The notes: generated by a model from the sequence alone, not told the origin. Counted from the first letter of the stretch, positions 6,532 to 15,485 are shown. The stretch is 53,612 nt of DNA from JAABRU01 sp964505535 (GCA_964505535.1 CAZDIU010000004.1:1-53612), one strand, 5' to 3'. Numbers and translations: made by a program.

Positions 6532-7670
6532 TTCACGCCTCTGAAAATGGAATCTCTGTTTATATTTTGTTTATGCCGAATCACTGTTTCCATCATCTGA
6601 ACAAGCACATCATCTGTAAGATAATGAGGCTTTAATCCCAGTTCAAGGAGTCCTGTATGAGCAGGATTGTAATAATGTTCTTCTGCTTCTTTCCGGGGAT
6701 TTTCCATCTGCTTAATTTCAACATTCAATCCCAATTGTTTGCCCACCCTCTGCACCCGGTCTGCCAACTCATTGACAGAAAATGTTTCAGCAAACTGATT
6801 GAAAATTCTGAGTTCACCCTGTTTTGCAGGATTTTCCAGAGAAAGCCGTACACAGTTTAATGTATCTTTGATATTCAGATACCCCCTGGTCTGCCCGCCT
6901 TTTCCGTAAACCGTCAGCGGATAACCGCAGACAGCCTGCACCGCAAAGCGGTTCAGCACGGTTCCGAACAGTTCGTCATAATTGAAGAACGGAAATAATT
7001 CTTCATTCTCTTTGTTCTCATCTGTAATCAGGCCGTAAACCGGCCCCTGCATCAGGTCGGTTACGCGAATTCCCCACATCCGCACATAAAACCAGAGCAG
7101 ATCCGTATCCATGATTTTTGTGGTATGGTACAGGCTGCCTGCCTGTCTCGGATACAGAAATTTGTGTTTTCTGCCTTTGTGTTCAATATCAATCCAGCCT
7201 TCCTCAATGTCAATATTCGGAGTTCCGTACTCTCCCATAGTGCCAAGTTTGACAATATGGACATTCGGGCAGAACTGACGCACAGCAAAAATGAGATTTG
7301 CTGTTACATCAAGATTGTTCTGCAACGTCAGCATGGCTGCCCGGCGGTTCAGCATGGAATAGGGAGCGGACGGCTGTTCCGCATAATGGACAATTCCATC
7401 CGGTCTGAATTGCTGAAAAATTTCTTCCACAAAATCCCATTCTGCCAGATCGCCGATAAATACCGGAATCTTAAATCCGGAAAGTGATTCCCATATTTCA
7501 GAACGTTTATGAAGGTTCGGCACTTCAAACAGGGCTTCCGTATTTTCTTCTCTGCACAACCGTCTGCGGAGATAATTATCCGCAACTGCCACTTCATGTC
7601 CCCTTGCAGTAAGATTCATGGCCGTTGGCCATCCCAGATAGCCGTCACCCCCAAGTATCAGAATACGCAT
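6522..7670 (-). CDS. sqdB: UDP-sulfoquinovose synthase (SQD1/SqdB/Agl3 family)
   Basis: 382 residues. This enzyme makes UDP-sulfoquinovose from UDP-glucose and sulfite. Resemblance to plant SQD1 and archaeal Agl3 is close and continuous: GGDGYLGWPTA (7-17), AEQPSAPYSM, VKLGTMGEYGTPNIDIEEGW (Thr144), the Tyr181-xxx-Lys185 pair, NRFAVQA, LTVYGKGGQTRGYL and NPRKEAEEHYYN. The start at 7670 follows AAGAGGT; a TTG seven codons earlier is less likely. The next gene overlaps it by 10 bases. No sulfoquinovosyl transferase lies nearby, so the product (sulfolipid or a sulfonated polysaccharide) is unknown. The neighbours favour a surface glycan. Confidence 0.87.
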   Translation of the reverse strand: MRILILGGDGYLGWPTAMNLTARGHEVAVADNYLRRRLCREENTEALFEVPNLHKRSEIWESLSGFKIPVFIGDLAEWDFVEEIFQQFRPDGIVHYAEQPSAPYSMLNRRAAMLTLQNNLDVTANLIFAVRQFCPNVHIVKLGTMGEYGTPNIDIEEGWIDIEHKGRKHKFLYPRQAGSLYHTTKIMDTDLLWFYVRMWGIRVTDLMQGPVYGLITDENKENEELFPFFNYDELFGTVLNRFAVQAVCGYPLTVYGKGGQTRGYLNIKDTLNCVRLSLENPAKQGELRIFNQFAETFSVNELADRVQRVGKQLGLNVEIKQMENPRKEAEEHYYNPAHTGLLELGLKPHYLTDDVLVQMMETVIRHKQNINRDSIFRGVKWA

Positions 7671-7720
7671 AATTTTTTTACCTCTTTTCAATAGAGCAAT
7701 GCCATTTTTTGGCTTTTATA

Positions 7721-8797
7721 CTACACATCGGGCCAGTACCGTTCCGCAGGCAGACCTTTTTCTTTTTCCTCCAGCAGCCTGTTCTTCCGGAGAAAATCTG
7801 ACAACTGTGCCTGAGTCATAAGGGGTTCATTGCCGGAATGATAGGGCTTGGCAACTTCTCTGGAAATAATTTCAGGATAGTTGTATTTGCCATTTTTGGA
7901 CATGAATGCGGGCAGCACCACAAAATACTGCGGGAGTTCCCATGTCCGCCTTGTTTCTTCCTCACTCATAAGTTCCTCATACATTTTTTCACCCGGTTTT
8001 TTTCCAATGGTCTGAATTTCAATATCCTCCGGACGATGGCCGTATAAAGGGGCAAGTTCCCGAATCATCACTTCTGCCAAATCTTTTATCGCGATTACCG
8101 GCATTTTGGTTACAAATACTTCACCGCCCTGGGCAAGATAGGCAGAGTCAATCACCAGTGCCACCGCTTCCTGAATGCTCATAATAAAGCGGGTCATACC
8201 CTGATCCGTGATGGTGACAGCCCCTCCCTGACGAATCTGCTCACGGAAAATGGGAACCACGGAGCCGCGGGACCCCATGACATTTCCGAAACGCGTGGAT
8301 GCAAAAATGGTTTTTCCGTTTCGCTGTCTGCTGTCTGCGGCAGTCATGAGCCTCTCCCCCATAAGCTTTGAAGTGCCCATGACATTGGTGGGATTGACCG
8401 CCTTGTCCGAACTGGTGAAAATCACCCGTTCCACATGATTGTCCTGCGCTGCCAGAATGATATTCTGCACACCGAGGATATTGGTCTGAACAGCCTCAAA
8501 CGGGGATCTTTCACACAGAATCACATGTTTATAGGCAGCCGTGTGGAAGACAATGTCAATATCCTGCATGATACGCGTCAGTTTTGCTCTGTCACGGACA
8601 TCTGCCATAAAAAAACTTGCATCGCTGTGTTTTGAAAACCGCTGCTCCAGAAAAAACAGATCGCTTTCATTGTTATCCACAGCAACCAGTTCAATGGCAT
8701 GCTCTTCCAGCAGTTGGCGCACAAGCTCCCTCCCCACTGTTCCGCATGCACCTGTAACAAGTATCCGTTTTTTTGAAAAAAAACTTTTTGTGTTCAT
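7721..8797 (-). CDS. CapD/WbpM-like UDP-sugar 4,6-dehydratase, soluble form
   Basis: 358 residues, extended short-chain dehydrogenase. NAD motif TGACGTVG (15-22), then AAYKHV, and the catalytic stretch SSDKAVNPTNVMGTSK (129-144). A Met takes the place of the usual catalytic Tyr, with Lys144 retained, as in WbpM/FlaA1-type dehydratases acting on UDP-GlcNAc. Those long forms have membrane spans that are absent here. FGNVMGSRGSVVPIF and the GKKPGEKMYEELMSEEE block match the family. It is separated by 50 bases from the next gene in the leftward set and probably heads the three-gene operon 8797 to 5539. Substrate not proven. Confidence 0.85.
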   Translation of the reverse strand: MNTKSFFSKKRILVTGACGTVGRELVRQLLEEHAIELVAVDNNESDLFFLEQRFSKHSDASFFMADVRDRAKLTRIMQDIDIVFHTAAYKHVILCERSPFEAVQTNILGVQNIILAAQDNHVERVIFTSSDKAVNPTNVMGTSKLMGERLMTAADSRQRNGKTIFASTRFGNVMGSRGSVVPIFREQIRQGGAVTITDQGMTRFIMSIQEAVALVIDSAYLAQGGEVFVTKMPVIAIKDLAEVMIRELAPLYGHRPEDIEIQTIGKKPGEKMYEELMSEEETRRTWELPQYFVVLPAFMSKNGKYNYPEIISREVAKPYHSGNEPLMTQAQLSDFLRKNRLLEEKEKGLPAERYWPDV

Positions 8798-8875
8798 TCT
8801 AATCCCCTCTTTTCAAAGCCTGAAAATTTCTGACTCATCCAAATCTGAGACAGACATTAGTGTAACCGGATGACC

Positions 8876-8925
8876 AAATCAATGGGTTGCCAAATGTATT
8901 CAGGGGCAGGAAAAATCCGCCATTG
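8876..8925 (+). repeat. 50-bp dispersed direct repeat, copy a
   Basis: AAATCAATGGGTTGCCAAAT begins a 50-base stretch. It recurs with few differences, in the same orientation, at 12070-12119. The two copies flank the fused oxidoreductase/acetyltransferase gene and its intergenic surroundings. Confidence 0.6.
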
Positions 8926-9239
8926 CCACACTGCAAATGATTCGGGTATTACTGTCTGAACTCACACTGAGCAATCAGAAATCTTCTTACGCTTGCTGCA
9001 ATGCCTGAATATCAGGAAGATCAGCTGCACGTCAGGAATTTTTTTTCTGTCAGATGCTCCGGTTTAACTATCGGGATCACTGTGTCATCAATCTGTGACC
9101 GAATCGGACAGTGGGCCTGCACTGCATATTCTGATATATCATTTCCCTGATTTCTGTATCCGATGCCTGCGGGCATTTCTGCCTGAAATATGCATTTTTA
9201 AGACTGAAACAGAGATCAGTGATCTGAAGTGTTTTATTG

Positions 9240-9376
9240 ACTGATGTTACGCCTCAGACCGTTTTCCCCCTTTATTAAAGGGGGATTAAGGGGGATTTTT
9301 CACTGACTGCCGGCAAATCCCACCTGCCCCCCTTTGCAAAAAGGGGGGTATTCCATGCCGATGGCGTAACATCAGT
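9240..9376. repeat. MITE-like element, terminal repeat ACTGATGTTACGCC
   Basis: ACTGATGTTACGCC at 9240-9253 and its exact reverse complement at 9363-9376 enclose two C/G-rich blocks that can pair (CCCCCTTTATTAAAGGGGG and CCCCCCTTTGCAAAAAGGGG). The left arm also occurs at 27320-27333, upstream of another gene. Confidence 0.6.
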
Positions 9377-9619
9377 TACTTCATATTGCTCTGCCGCAGT
9401 GACTGATGCTGATAATCCACGTTTCAAAATTTATTGAAAATACAGAACGCTGATTTACCATGAATATGGTGGAATCTGAACCCCGCCGGAGTCGGTCAGA
9501 ATCCCCCCTGCTTCCTGTTCCAGATGCACCACATACAGAAACGAAACCCGGTTCAATCCATTTCAGGGTTGAAGAATACGATAACAATATGCTGCAGCCC
9601 CAGTTCCATCATCTTGATT

Positions 9620-11206
9620 TCATTCGCAAACCAGCCCATCAGATTCTTTTTTAAACCGTTTTTTGCAGGAAAGGCATTCCAGATTTTCTGTCAGGCGGTC
9701 TCCGCATTCGCATACCCACCCGATCTGATTTGCCGGATTTCCCACCACCAGTGCATAATCCGGAACATTCCGGTTTACCACTGCTCCGGCTCCGATAAAG
9801 CAGTACTTACCTAAAACAGTACCGCAGACAACTGTGGCATTGGCTCCGATGGTGGCTCCCTTTTTCACCAGTGTGGGTTTTGCCTGATCCATTTTCCGGA
9901 TTTCTGCTCTGGGATTGTAAACATTGGTAAACACCATGCTCGGGCCGCAGAACACACCATCTTCCAATGTCACTCCCTTATAAACAGAAACATTGTTCTG
10001 AATCTTGCAGTTGCTCCCTATGCTTACATCCGGACCAATGACCACGTTCTGGCCGATGTTACAGTTTTCACCAATCCGTGATCCGGGAAGAATATGGGAA
10101 AAATGCCAGATTTTTGTGCCTTTTCCAATGGCTGTGTCTTTTTCAATTATGGCTGAGGCATGGGACTGGAACAGTCCTGAATCACTACGTTCCGATTTTT
10201 CAGCATTCTGATCGTTCACAGACATTGCATTGGATTGTCTGTCCAGAGATTTCTGTGCTGCATTTAATACCCTGAGAACCCGGACACCCTCTCTGCCATC
10301 GGTCAGGGGGGGCGTGTTTTTTGCCATACATTCAAGAAAATGCTGACATTCCAGTTTCAGGGGTTCATCCTGCGGAACATCCACGCGCTGTGCGTCTCCC
10401 TTTACCGGCACAGGTGCATTATTCTGCCAATTGATCTGATGGGGACAGAGAAGCAGTTTGTCCTCCCAGGGCAGGGTGTCGTCAAACACGGCCATTTTTC
10501 TGTCACCCACCACCACCAGTTTCTGCTCCTTAAAGGGATGCAGCCAGGAAACAAAAATATGTGCCCGGATTCCGGAGGGAAACTCCATATGAGTGGTGGT
10601 GACATCCGCTATTTTTTTATGAAGGTAATTGCCTCCTGTGGCAAAAACATTTTCCGGTTCTTCCCCTGCCAGAGCCAGAATCATGGATATGTCATGGGGA
10701 GCAAATGACCAGAGAATATTTTCCTCCCGCCGGATTTTTCCCAGATTCAGGCGGTGGGAATAGATATAATTGATGCGCCCCAGTTCACCGGAAGCGCAAA
10801 CCTGTTTCAGTTTTACAAAAACCGGATGATATTGCAGCAGATGCCCCACCATCAGCACCCGGTTTCTGTCCTGTGCCAGTGCAATGAGTTCCTGTCCCTG
10901 TTCCTCATGCAGAACCAGGGGTTTTTCCACATACACATGCTTCCCGGCCAGAAGCGCCTCTCTTGCCAGGGTGAAATGGGTTTCCGCTGGCGTGGCTATC
11001 ACCACTCCATCAACATCTTTGTCTGACAAGACCTGATTCAGTGAAATGCAGGTTTCCAGACCGGGATACTGTTTTTGAAAACTGCTGAGCACCAGCTCGT
11101 TTTTGTCACAGATCAGCTTCAGCATACCGAGCTGATGATAATTCCGGATAAGGTTTTTCCCCCAGTATCCGCTGCCGATAACCGCTATATTTGCCCTGTC
11201 TGTCAT
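9620..11206 (-). CDS. Fusion: Gfo/Idh/MocA dehydrogenase + hexapeptide N-acetyltransferase (WbpB-WbpD-like)
   Basis: 528 residues. Residues 1 to about 325 are a Gfo/Idh/MocA oxidoreductase: Rossmann motif VIGSGYWGKNL near 8, then KHVYVEKPLVL. This part resembles WbpB/WlbA, which oxidise UDP-GlcNAcA at C3. Residues about 345-500 are a left-handed beta-helix acyltransferase like WbpD/WlbB (GKGTKIWHFSHI, FTNVYNPRAEI, GANATVVCGTVLG, GAGAVV, VVGNPA). The tail (about 495-520) has CECG and CLSCKKR, a small zinc-ribbon-like pair. The start at 11206 is chosen by GGGAG seven bases ahead. The aminotransferase step expected between the two activities is not encoded nearby. Role inferred: 2,3-diacetamido-uronic acid-type precursor for surface polysaccharide. 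Confidence 0.85.
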   Translation of the reverse strand: MTDRANIAVIGSGYWGKNLIRNYHQLGMLKLICDKNELVLSSFQKQYPGLETCISLNQVLSDKDVDGVVIATPAETHFTLAREALLAGKHVYVEKPLVLHEEQGQELIALAQDRNRVLMVGHLLQYHPVFVKLKQVCASGELGRINYIYSHRLNLGKIRREENILWSFAPHDISMILALAGEEPENVFATGGNYLHKKIADVTTTHMEFPSGIRAHIFVSWLHPFKEQKLVVVGDRKMAVFDDTLPWEDKLLLCPHQINWQNNAPVPVKGDAQRVDVPQDEPLKLECQHFLECMAKNTPPLTDGREGVRVLRVLNAAQKSLDRQSNAMSVNDQNAEKSERSDSGLFQSHASAIIEKDTAIGKGTKIWHFSHILPGSRIGENCNIGQNVVIGPDVSIGSNCKIQNNVSVYKGVTLEDGVFCGPSMVFTNVYNPRAEIRKMDQAKPTLVKKGATIGANATVVCGTVLGKYCFIGAGAVVNRNVPDYALVVGNPANQIGWVCECGDRLTENLECLSCKKRFKKESDGLVCE

Positions 11207-11330
11207 AATCATACTCCCGACTTTCCGTTCATGCCTCAAAAATTTCTGCAATTCGTGCCTGATCGGACTGACTTATATCGATTCTCCATTGATTCGATGC
11301 AATACTTTCCTTTTCCGGCAGCGGGTCAGG

Positions 11331-11403
11331 GGAGTGCCGGACTGAAAGTCCGGCTCCGGGTCTGAAACTGTTTCACCGGCCCGAACTTTCAGTTTGGGAC
11401 TCC
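11331..11403. repeat. Palindromic element, arms GGAGTGCC...ACTGAAAGT
   Basis: The left arm 11331-11349 and right arm 11384-11403 are imperfect reverse complements. The same arms occur at 33730-33789. Both copies lie in gene-free DNA. Confidence 0.6.
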
Positions 11404-11702
11404 TTCGTGTCCGCGTCAGCGGCATCGGTGCGGAGAGCGGAAACAGCAGGTGAATATTGCATGAATTCAATGGCGAATTGGTATTATACAGGGATCCGTG
11501 AGAAATCCCATAATCCGTTTTTTATTCCCGCCTAATCGGTCAGCCGTTTTTCAGGTTCCTTCTGCATATGCATGAGACTGTGCAAAGCAGAATGGAACCT
11601 GTGCATTGACGCAGCTCCGCACCGTGAGTTACATCGGAAAAATTTTTTCCGTTCATTTCTGAATGTTCGCCCTGTTCCCAGGCATTTTTTTACAGTATTT
11701 TT

Positions 11703-11834
11703 GATGATCCCGTAAAAAGTCAGAAATCCGTCACTCCGGCGAAAGACGGAGTCCAGAACGGCATGAAATTACTGGATTCCGGCTTATGCCGGAATGACGA
11801 AAAAATTGAAGTTCCGGCTTTTTACGAGATCATC
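11703..11834. repeat. MITE-like element, arms GATGATCCCGTAAAAAG
   Basis: Arms at 11703-11719 and 11818-11834 are reverse complements with one mismatch. Inside are two palindromes built on GTCACTCCGGC and ATTCCGGCTTATGCCGGAAT. A second copy with the same arm and interior layout lies at 39565-39695. A partial interior match occurs at about 27340-27400. Confidence 0.65.
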
Positions 11835-11851
11835 ATATTAGCAGTTTATGC

Positions 11852-11933
11852 GTTACGCAGTTGACAAGAAAGTCAATCCTGAAACCCTGAGGGTTTTCAA
11901 AACCCTCAGGGTTTATCCGATCAACTGCGTAAC
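11852..11933. repeat. Nested palindrome element with inner AACCCTGAGGGTT hairpin
   Basis: Outer arms GTTACGCAGTTGAC (11852-11865) and GATCAACTGCGTAAC (11919-11933) pair. An inner near-perfect palindrome spans 11882-11914 (AAACCCTGAGGGTTTT mirrored). The inner hairpin is shared with the elements at 33593-33692 and 42644-42742, which have different outer arms. Confidence 0.6.
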
Positions 11934-12069
11934 TCCCACAGTTATAAAATTTTTGTCCGAAAAATCCTAATGGTTCCAAAACCCTCATGGTTTCAGTATA
12001 ATATTTTTTTTAAAAAAATCTGTATGGTTTTCTGATATTTTGGTTACACAGTAACACAGACGGTAAAAC

Positions 12070-12119
12070 AAATCAATGGGGTGTCAAGTGTATTCAGCGG
12101 CGGGAAAAATTCGCGATTG
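12070..12119 (+). repeat. 50-bp dispersed direct repeat, copy b
   Basis: Matches 8876-8925 in the same orientation (AAATCAATGGGGTGTCAAGT then TATTCAGCGGCGGGAAAAAT). No coding function is recognised. Confidence 0.6.
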
Positions 12120-12456
12120 ACAGACTGCTTCCCCTTTATGGCAACATTTCAGCACCCTGCACCCACGCGGATCTGACAGTCTCATGTTTTTTCTCCAAAA
12201 AGGCAGAGGGGCGTGCGCATCCGACCGGATTTTTTGTGTAAAACTGACAACACCCTGTTTTCATGACAAATACAAAAAAATATTGATTTTTTGTCATTTT
12301 TCATGTAATTGTCGGAACAATGAACAATGATCGATCAGTTTGAACCGTCAACGGATACTCTCTGATTTCCCCCAGAGGACAGAGAGAAATATCCGCAGGT
12401 TTCAGAAATGTGTGCCTGAAAAAAAGACGGTTTTGAGAAGACAGTCTTTTTCTTAA

Positions 12457-12642
12457 GAACAGAAGCGGTTCTGCGCTTCTCTGCCGTACAGGGCCATCGT
12501 CAAACTGAGCGGATATGATGACTGTCTGAAGAAACCTTTTGCAAACAACGAACTGTTTTCAAAAATCCGCAGGGTTCGGAAAAATCGGGTGCGGAAGACA
12601 ACTCATCGGATAATGCGATTCCCCGCTGAAACGGAATGTTGA
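12457..12642 (+). pseudogene. Response-regulator receiver-domain C-terminal remnant
   Basis: In frame after a TAA at 12454 the sequence reads LPYRAIVKLSGYDDCLKKPF, then ANNELFSKIRRVRKNR, to a stop at 12640-12642. The GYDDxLxKPF stretch followed by an ELxxKIRR helix is the end of a CheY-like receiver domain, including the conserved Lys-Pro pair. The phosphorylation-site half is missing and no start is visible, so this is a fragment. Identification rests on this short motif. Confidence 0.45.
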
Positions 12643-13541
12643 AAACAGAACAAATCCAACTTCAGGAATAAGGGACGAAATAAATGAAAAACACTGTAAT
12701 GTACGGCGCATTGCCCATGTTCTGGATGTCAGTGGCATTCTTCTGGCCGCTGCGGTATGCGGAAGCCCTGATGGAGAGTTTATGGCCCCGTGAAAGATTG
12801 CTGCTGAACTCACCGGACCGGGGGTATCACTGCCATGATGGTCGGGGAAGAGAATACTGGATGTGGTAACTGTTCGGCATTGCTGAAAAAATTCAGCAAA
12901 TAAATGTGATGCCGATTTCCCATTGGTTTTCTGTCATACAGTCAGATTTTTCTGTCTGATTGCAGGATATTGCTTTTTTCAGAAGCATGTTTTCAACACC
13001 GATTCGGTATGAATCCCTGCATTGGGTGTCAGGTGGCCCATGCCTGCCTGGCATCCTGTCTCACGGATTCGTGTGCACGGACTTTTCATCCTGACCCGGC
13101 AGTTTGCTGATCAGCGCGTCTACCATTGTGGCTTTTGGTCTCAGCCATCACCCGGATATGAATGCCCTCTGCCCCGCACAGCCTCCGCTTGGTTTTTTTC
13201 TGTCCGCATCCCATTCTGCCTGAAACCCTTCCCTCCCTGCGAGAGACAATGCTGCTGACTTAACAAAATATTCCCCTCCCCTCGCGGGAGGGGAGTCTTA
13301 AGGCAGCAGCACTGCCTGCGAGAGAGACGGGAGAAGGATCAAAAAAAATTTTCCTTCGGCAGCATCGCTTTTTTGAGTTGCTTTGTCTGCAGGCCTATAT
13401 TACAGATAAAAAAGCTGTACCGTCAGCAGGAAAGAAGTCCGGAAGGGAAATTTTCCGGATGCAGAAATTTTCCTTCAATATTTTGAATTTATTATTTCAA
13501 AAAGCTGCAAAAGCAGATTTTGGTTTTTGGGGAAGACATCT

Positions 13542-14372
13542 ATGAAACATGAGGCAGTGGGAGATTTTTATTTTGTCTGTCATGAACTCCGTCCAGCCGG
13601 AGAGACGGAAATCTTTGATCGCATTGAACAGAGTGCCATTTATGAGGTAATCAAGATCATTGACGGCATTCCGCTCTTTTTTGAGGCCCATATGGACAGA
13701 CTCAAACATTCGGCAGAACTTGGTGCCGGGCAGATAGAAAAAAATGATTCAGAGATACAGGAGGAAATACATGCCCTGGTCGAAAAAAACCGGAAAGATC
13801 ATATCAATGTCAAACTGATCTGCTGCCGGGAGGAGGAAAGAGAACTGTTTCTCACCTATTTCATCCGTTCCGAATATCCGGGACCGGATGTGTATGCAAA
13901 GGGAATCCGTACCGTTCTGTATGGAGGAGAACGGGAAATGCCCAATATCAAAACCTTAAAGGACTCTTTCCGCACCAGGGTTGAGGGGATACGGGAAAAA
14001 ACCGGGGCATATGAGGCCCTGCTGGTGGATCAGAACGGATATGTCACAGAAGGGAGCAGATCAAACATTTTTTTTGTCAAGCAGGAGGAAATCTTCACGC
14101 CCCCGGCCGGAACAGTCCTGCTGGGCGTGACACGTCAGCATGTGGTGAAAATCTGCAAAACCCTGGGCCTGAATTTCAGTGAACGTCCCATGCACACCGC
14201 AGAACTTGGGGAAATTGACGGAGCATTTATCACAGGAACCACAGTGGATGTGCTGCCGGTTTCCCATGTGGATGAGATTTTTCTTCCCTCAGTTTCCCAT
14301 CCGCTTATCCAAAAGATTGTCAGCACATTTGCAAAGGAGATCAGCATGTATATCAGGGAAAGGAAAAGCTGA
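13542..14372 (+). CDS. Class IV aminotransferase (PLP-dependent)
   Basis: 276 residues of the branched-chain/D-amino-acid aminotransferase and aminodeoxychorismate lyase fold. The PLP lysine should be the one in NIKTLKDSFR. Other family signatures are YEALLVDQNGYVTEGSRSNI, LLGVTRQHVV and the C-terminal FITGTTVDVLPV. The start at 13542 follows GGGGAAG; an in-frame TTG five codons earlier overlaps that site. Substrate cannot be fixed from sequence: the length and TEGSRSNIF motif fit ilvE-like, D-alanine or ADC-lyase-like members. A canonical branched-chain aminotransferase is encoded separately at 31277-32341. Nothing groups it in an operon. Confidence 0.85.
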   Translation: MKHEAVGDFYFVCHELRPAGETEIFDRIEQSAIYEVIKIIDGIPLFFEAHMDRLKHSAELGAGQIEKNDSEIQEEIHALVEKNRKDHINVKLICCREEERELFLTYFIRSEYPGPDVYAKGIRTVLYGGEREMPNIKTLKDSFRTRVEGIREKTGAYEALLVDQNGYVTEGSRSNIFFVKQEEIFTPPAGTVLLGVTRQHVVKICKTLGLNFSERPMHTAELGEIDGAFITGTTVDVLPVSHVDEIFLPSVSHPLIQKIVSTFAKEISMYIRERKS

Positions 14373-14576
14373 TTTGGCTCCGGATCCCTGCAGATAAGGG
14401 ATCGGAAAACAGCAATCCCGGGTTTGCTCAATGGCTGTGTGCAGGGAGGGTATACCGGAACTGACAGCCCGGATCACTTTTTTGTTTGCCATAATGTTTA
14501 AAAAAATATAAACAGTGTTCATTTTGAAACTTGGTTGACACTTCGGATTTCAGGAACGCGGCGGAGCATCCGGATA

Positions 14577-15485
14577 ATGAGACATTCTCATGACAAACAG
14601 ATATTCCGAATCCTTTTTCAGATGCTGATGATTGGAGGTCTGCTGCTCAGCGGATGCAGTCCCGGTCCGCGTCTGTCCGGCCAGTTGCTGAGCCGATGTG
14701 TGATCCAGGGCGATTTTCCGCGTTCCGTGGCAGTGCTTCCCTTCCGCGATCTGACCGGGACAGAAGGGATTGCCCAGTTGGTGCGGGTCAGTTTTTACAA
14801 TCACCTCAGTTCGCTGCCTTACCGGGATGTGGAACTGCAGATGGTGGATCTGCGGCTTCGGGAAAAGCGGCTGGATGGCCATAATGCCATTGCAAAGACA
14901 TCGGTAAAGGAACTGGGAAAAATACTGGGATGCGATGCAGTGGTTTTCGGAACAGTGTATGAGTTTCAGCGGATTTTCGCGGGATTCTACTCTTCCATGA
15001 ATGTGGGCGCATCGGTAAACATCTGGGATACCCGGACCGGAAACAAAATCTGGAGCGACCGTTATACGGCACGGAGCCATGAAGGCGGGATCCCCATCAC
15101 CCTGCTGGACATTCCCATGATCACAGTCCGATCCGGACTGAACCTGACAGACGATGTGAAACTGCAGGCCGTGGAAGAACTGACCCGTCATCTGACCGGC
15201 AATATTCCCAGACCGGGTGTCTTTCCCGTCAGCCGGCACAGATCTTTGGCATATGAACTGCAGGCCGGGGCCTTTTTTGAACCCGAACGGGCCGCCCGCT
15301 TTCAGGAAGCGCTGCAGGGCAAAGGTTTTCCGGCTTTCATCCGCAGAAACACCGACGAGCGGGGGGAACTCTGGCACCGGGTTTTTGTGGGTCCCTATCC
15401 GGACAGAGATCAGGCCCTGCAGGTGAAGAAAGAGGTGGAGCATGCCTTTGGGGCCGACTGTTTCATTTCCCGGCAGAATTCCTGA
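14577..15485 (+). CDS. Outer-membrane-type lipoprotein with C-terminal SPOR domain
   Basis: 302 residues starting MRHSHDKQIFRILFQMLMIG. The signal peptide ends in a lipobox (LLLSGC), so Cys28 should be lipidated. The central part (SVAVLPFRDLTGTEGIAQLV, then LGCDAVVFGTVYEF, then NIWDTRTGNKIW) resembles GNA1162/CsgG-LpoB-like lipoproteins. The last 70 residues (YELQAGAFFEPERAARFQEA to the end) look like a SPOR domain, which binds denuded peptidoglycan glycans at division sites. The start was chosen for GGAG ten bases ahead and the typical signal length; a TTG at 14535 is possible. The role is probably envelope-related; a partner is not known. Confidence 0.75.
   Translation: MRHSHDKQIFRILFQMLMIGGLLLSGCSPGPRLSGQLLSRCVIQGDFPRSVAVLPFRDLTGTEGIAQLVRVSFYNHLSSLPYRDVELQMVDLRLREKRLDGHNAIAKTSVKELGKILGCDAVVFGTVYEFQRIFAGFYSSMNVGASVNIWDTRTGNKIWSDRYTARSHEGGIPITLLDIPMITVRSGLNLTDDVKLQAVEELTRHLTGNIPRPGVFPVSRHRSLAYELQAGAFFEPERAARFQEALQGKGFPAFIRRNTDERGELWHRVFVGPYPDRDQALQVKKEVEHAFGADCFISRQNS

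Larger units (their letters stand above)
8798..9619. other. Intergenic region with a direct-repeat copy and a MITE-like element
   Basis: This 822-base stretch separates the dehydratase gene from the fused oxidoreductase gene. It includes one copy of a dispersed repeat (8876-8925) and an element with terminal inverted repeats (9240-9376). Short open frames at 9381-9587 (minus) and 9460-9654 (plus) match nothing I recognise. The promoter of the leftward dehydratase operon should lie near 8800-8900, but no convincing pair of boxes was seen. Confidence 0.6.
11207..13541. other. Gene-poor region of 2.3 kb rich in palindromic elements and gene remnants
   Basis: Contains elements at 11331-11403, 11703-11834 and 11852-11933, the second copy of a 50-base dispersed repeat at 12070-12119, and a response-regulator remnant at 12457-12642. 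At 11233 to about 11325 (minus) a frame reads EKESIASNQWRIDISQSDQA then RIAEIFEA and stop. It resembles the C-terminus of sulfotransferases, but the match is too short to name. A 61-residue plus-strand frame at 12684-12869 and others near 13022 have no recognisable homology. A C-rich hairpin lies at about 13,267-13,295. I see no intact gene here. Confidence 0.55.

Noticed and set aside
9381..9654. Overlapping open frames on both strands in the intergenic region before the fused gene
   Set aside because: Neither matches a known family or has a ribosome site; they are probably chance frames.
12684..12869. 61-codon plus-strand frame with a hydrophobic start (MKNTVMYGALPMFWMSVAFF)
   Set aside because: Weak start site, low-complexity tail, no recognised relatives; not enough to call a gene.
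13009..13110. A 33-codon plus-strand frame starting MNPCIGCQVAHACLASC with six cysteines, resembling a ferredoxin start
   Set aside because: No good ribosome site, very short, and spacing differs from true [4Fe-4S] motifs; it lies in a repeat-rich region, so chance is likely.
14550..15443. 297-codon minus-strand frame over the SPOR lipoprotein gene
   Set aside because: The plus-strand reading has a signal peptide, lipobox and SPOR domain; the reverse frame is its shadow.
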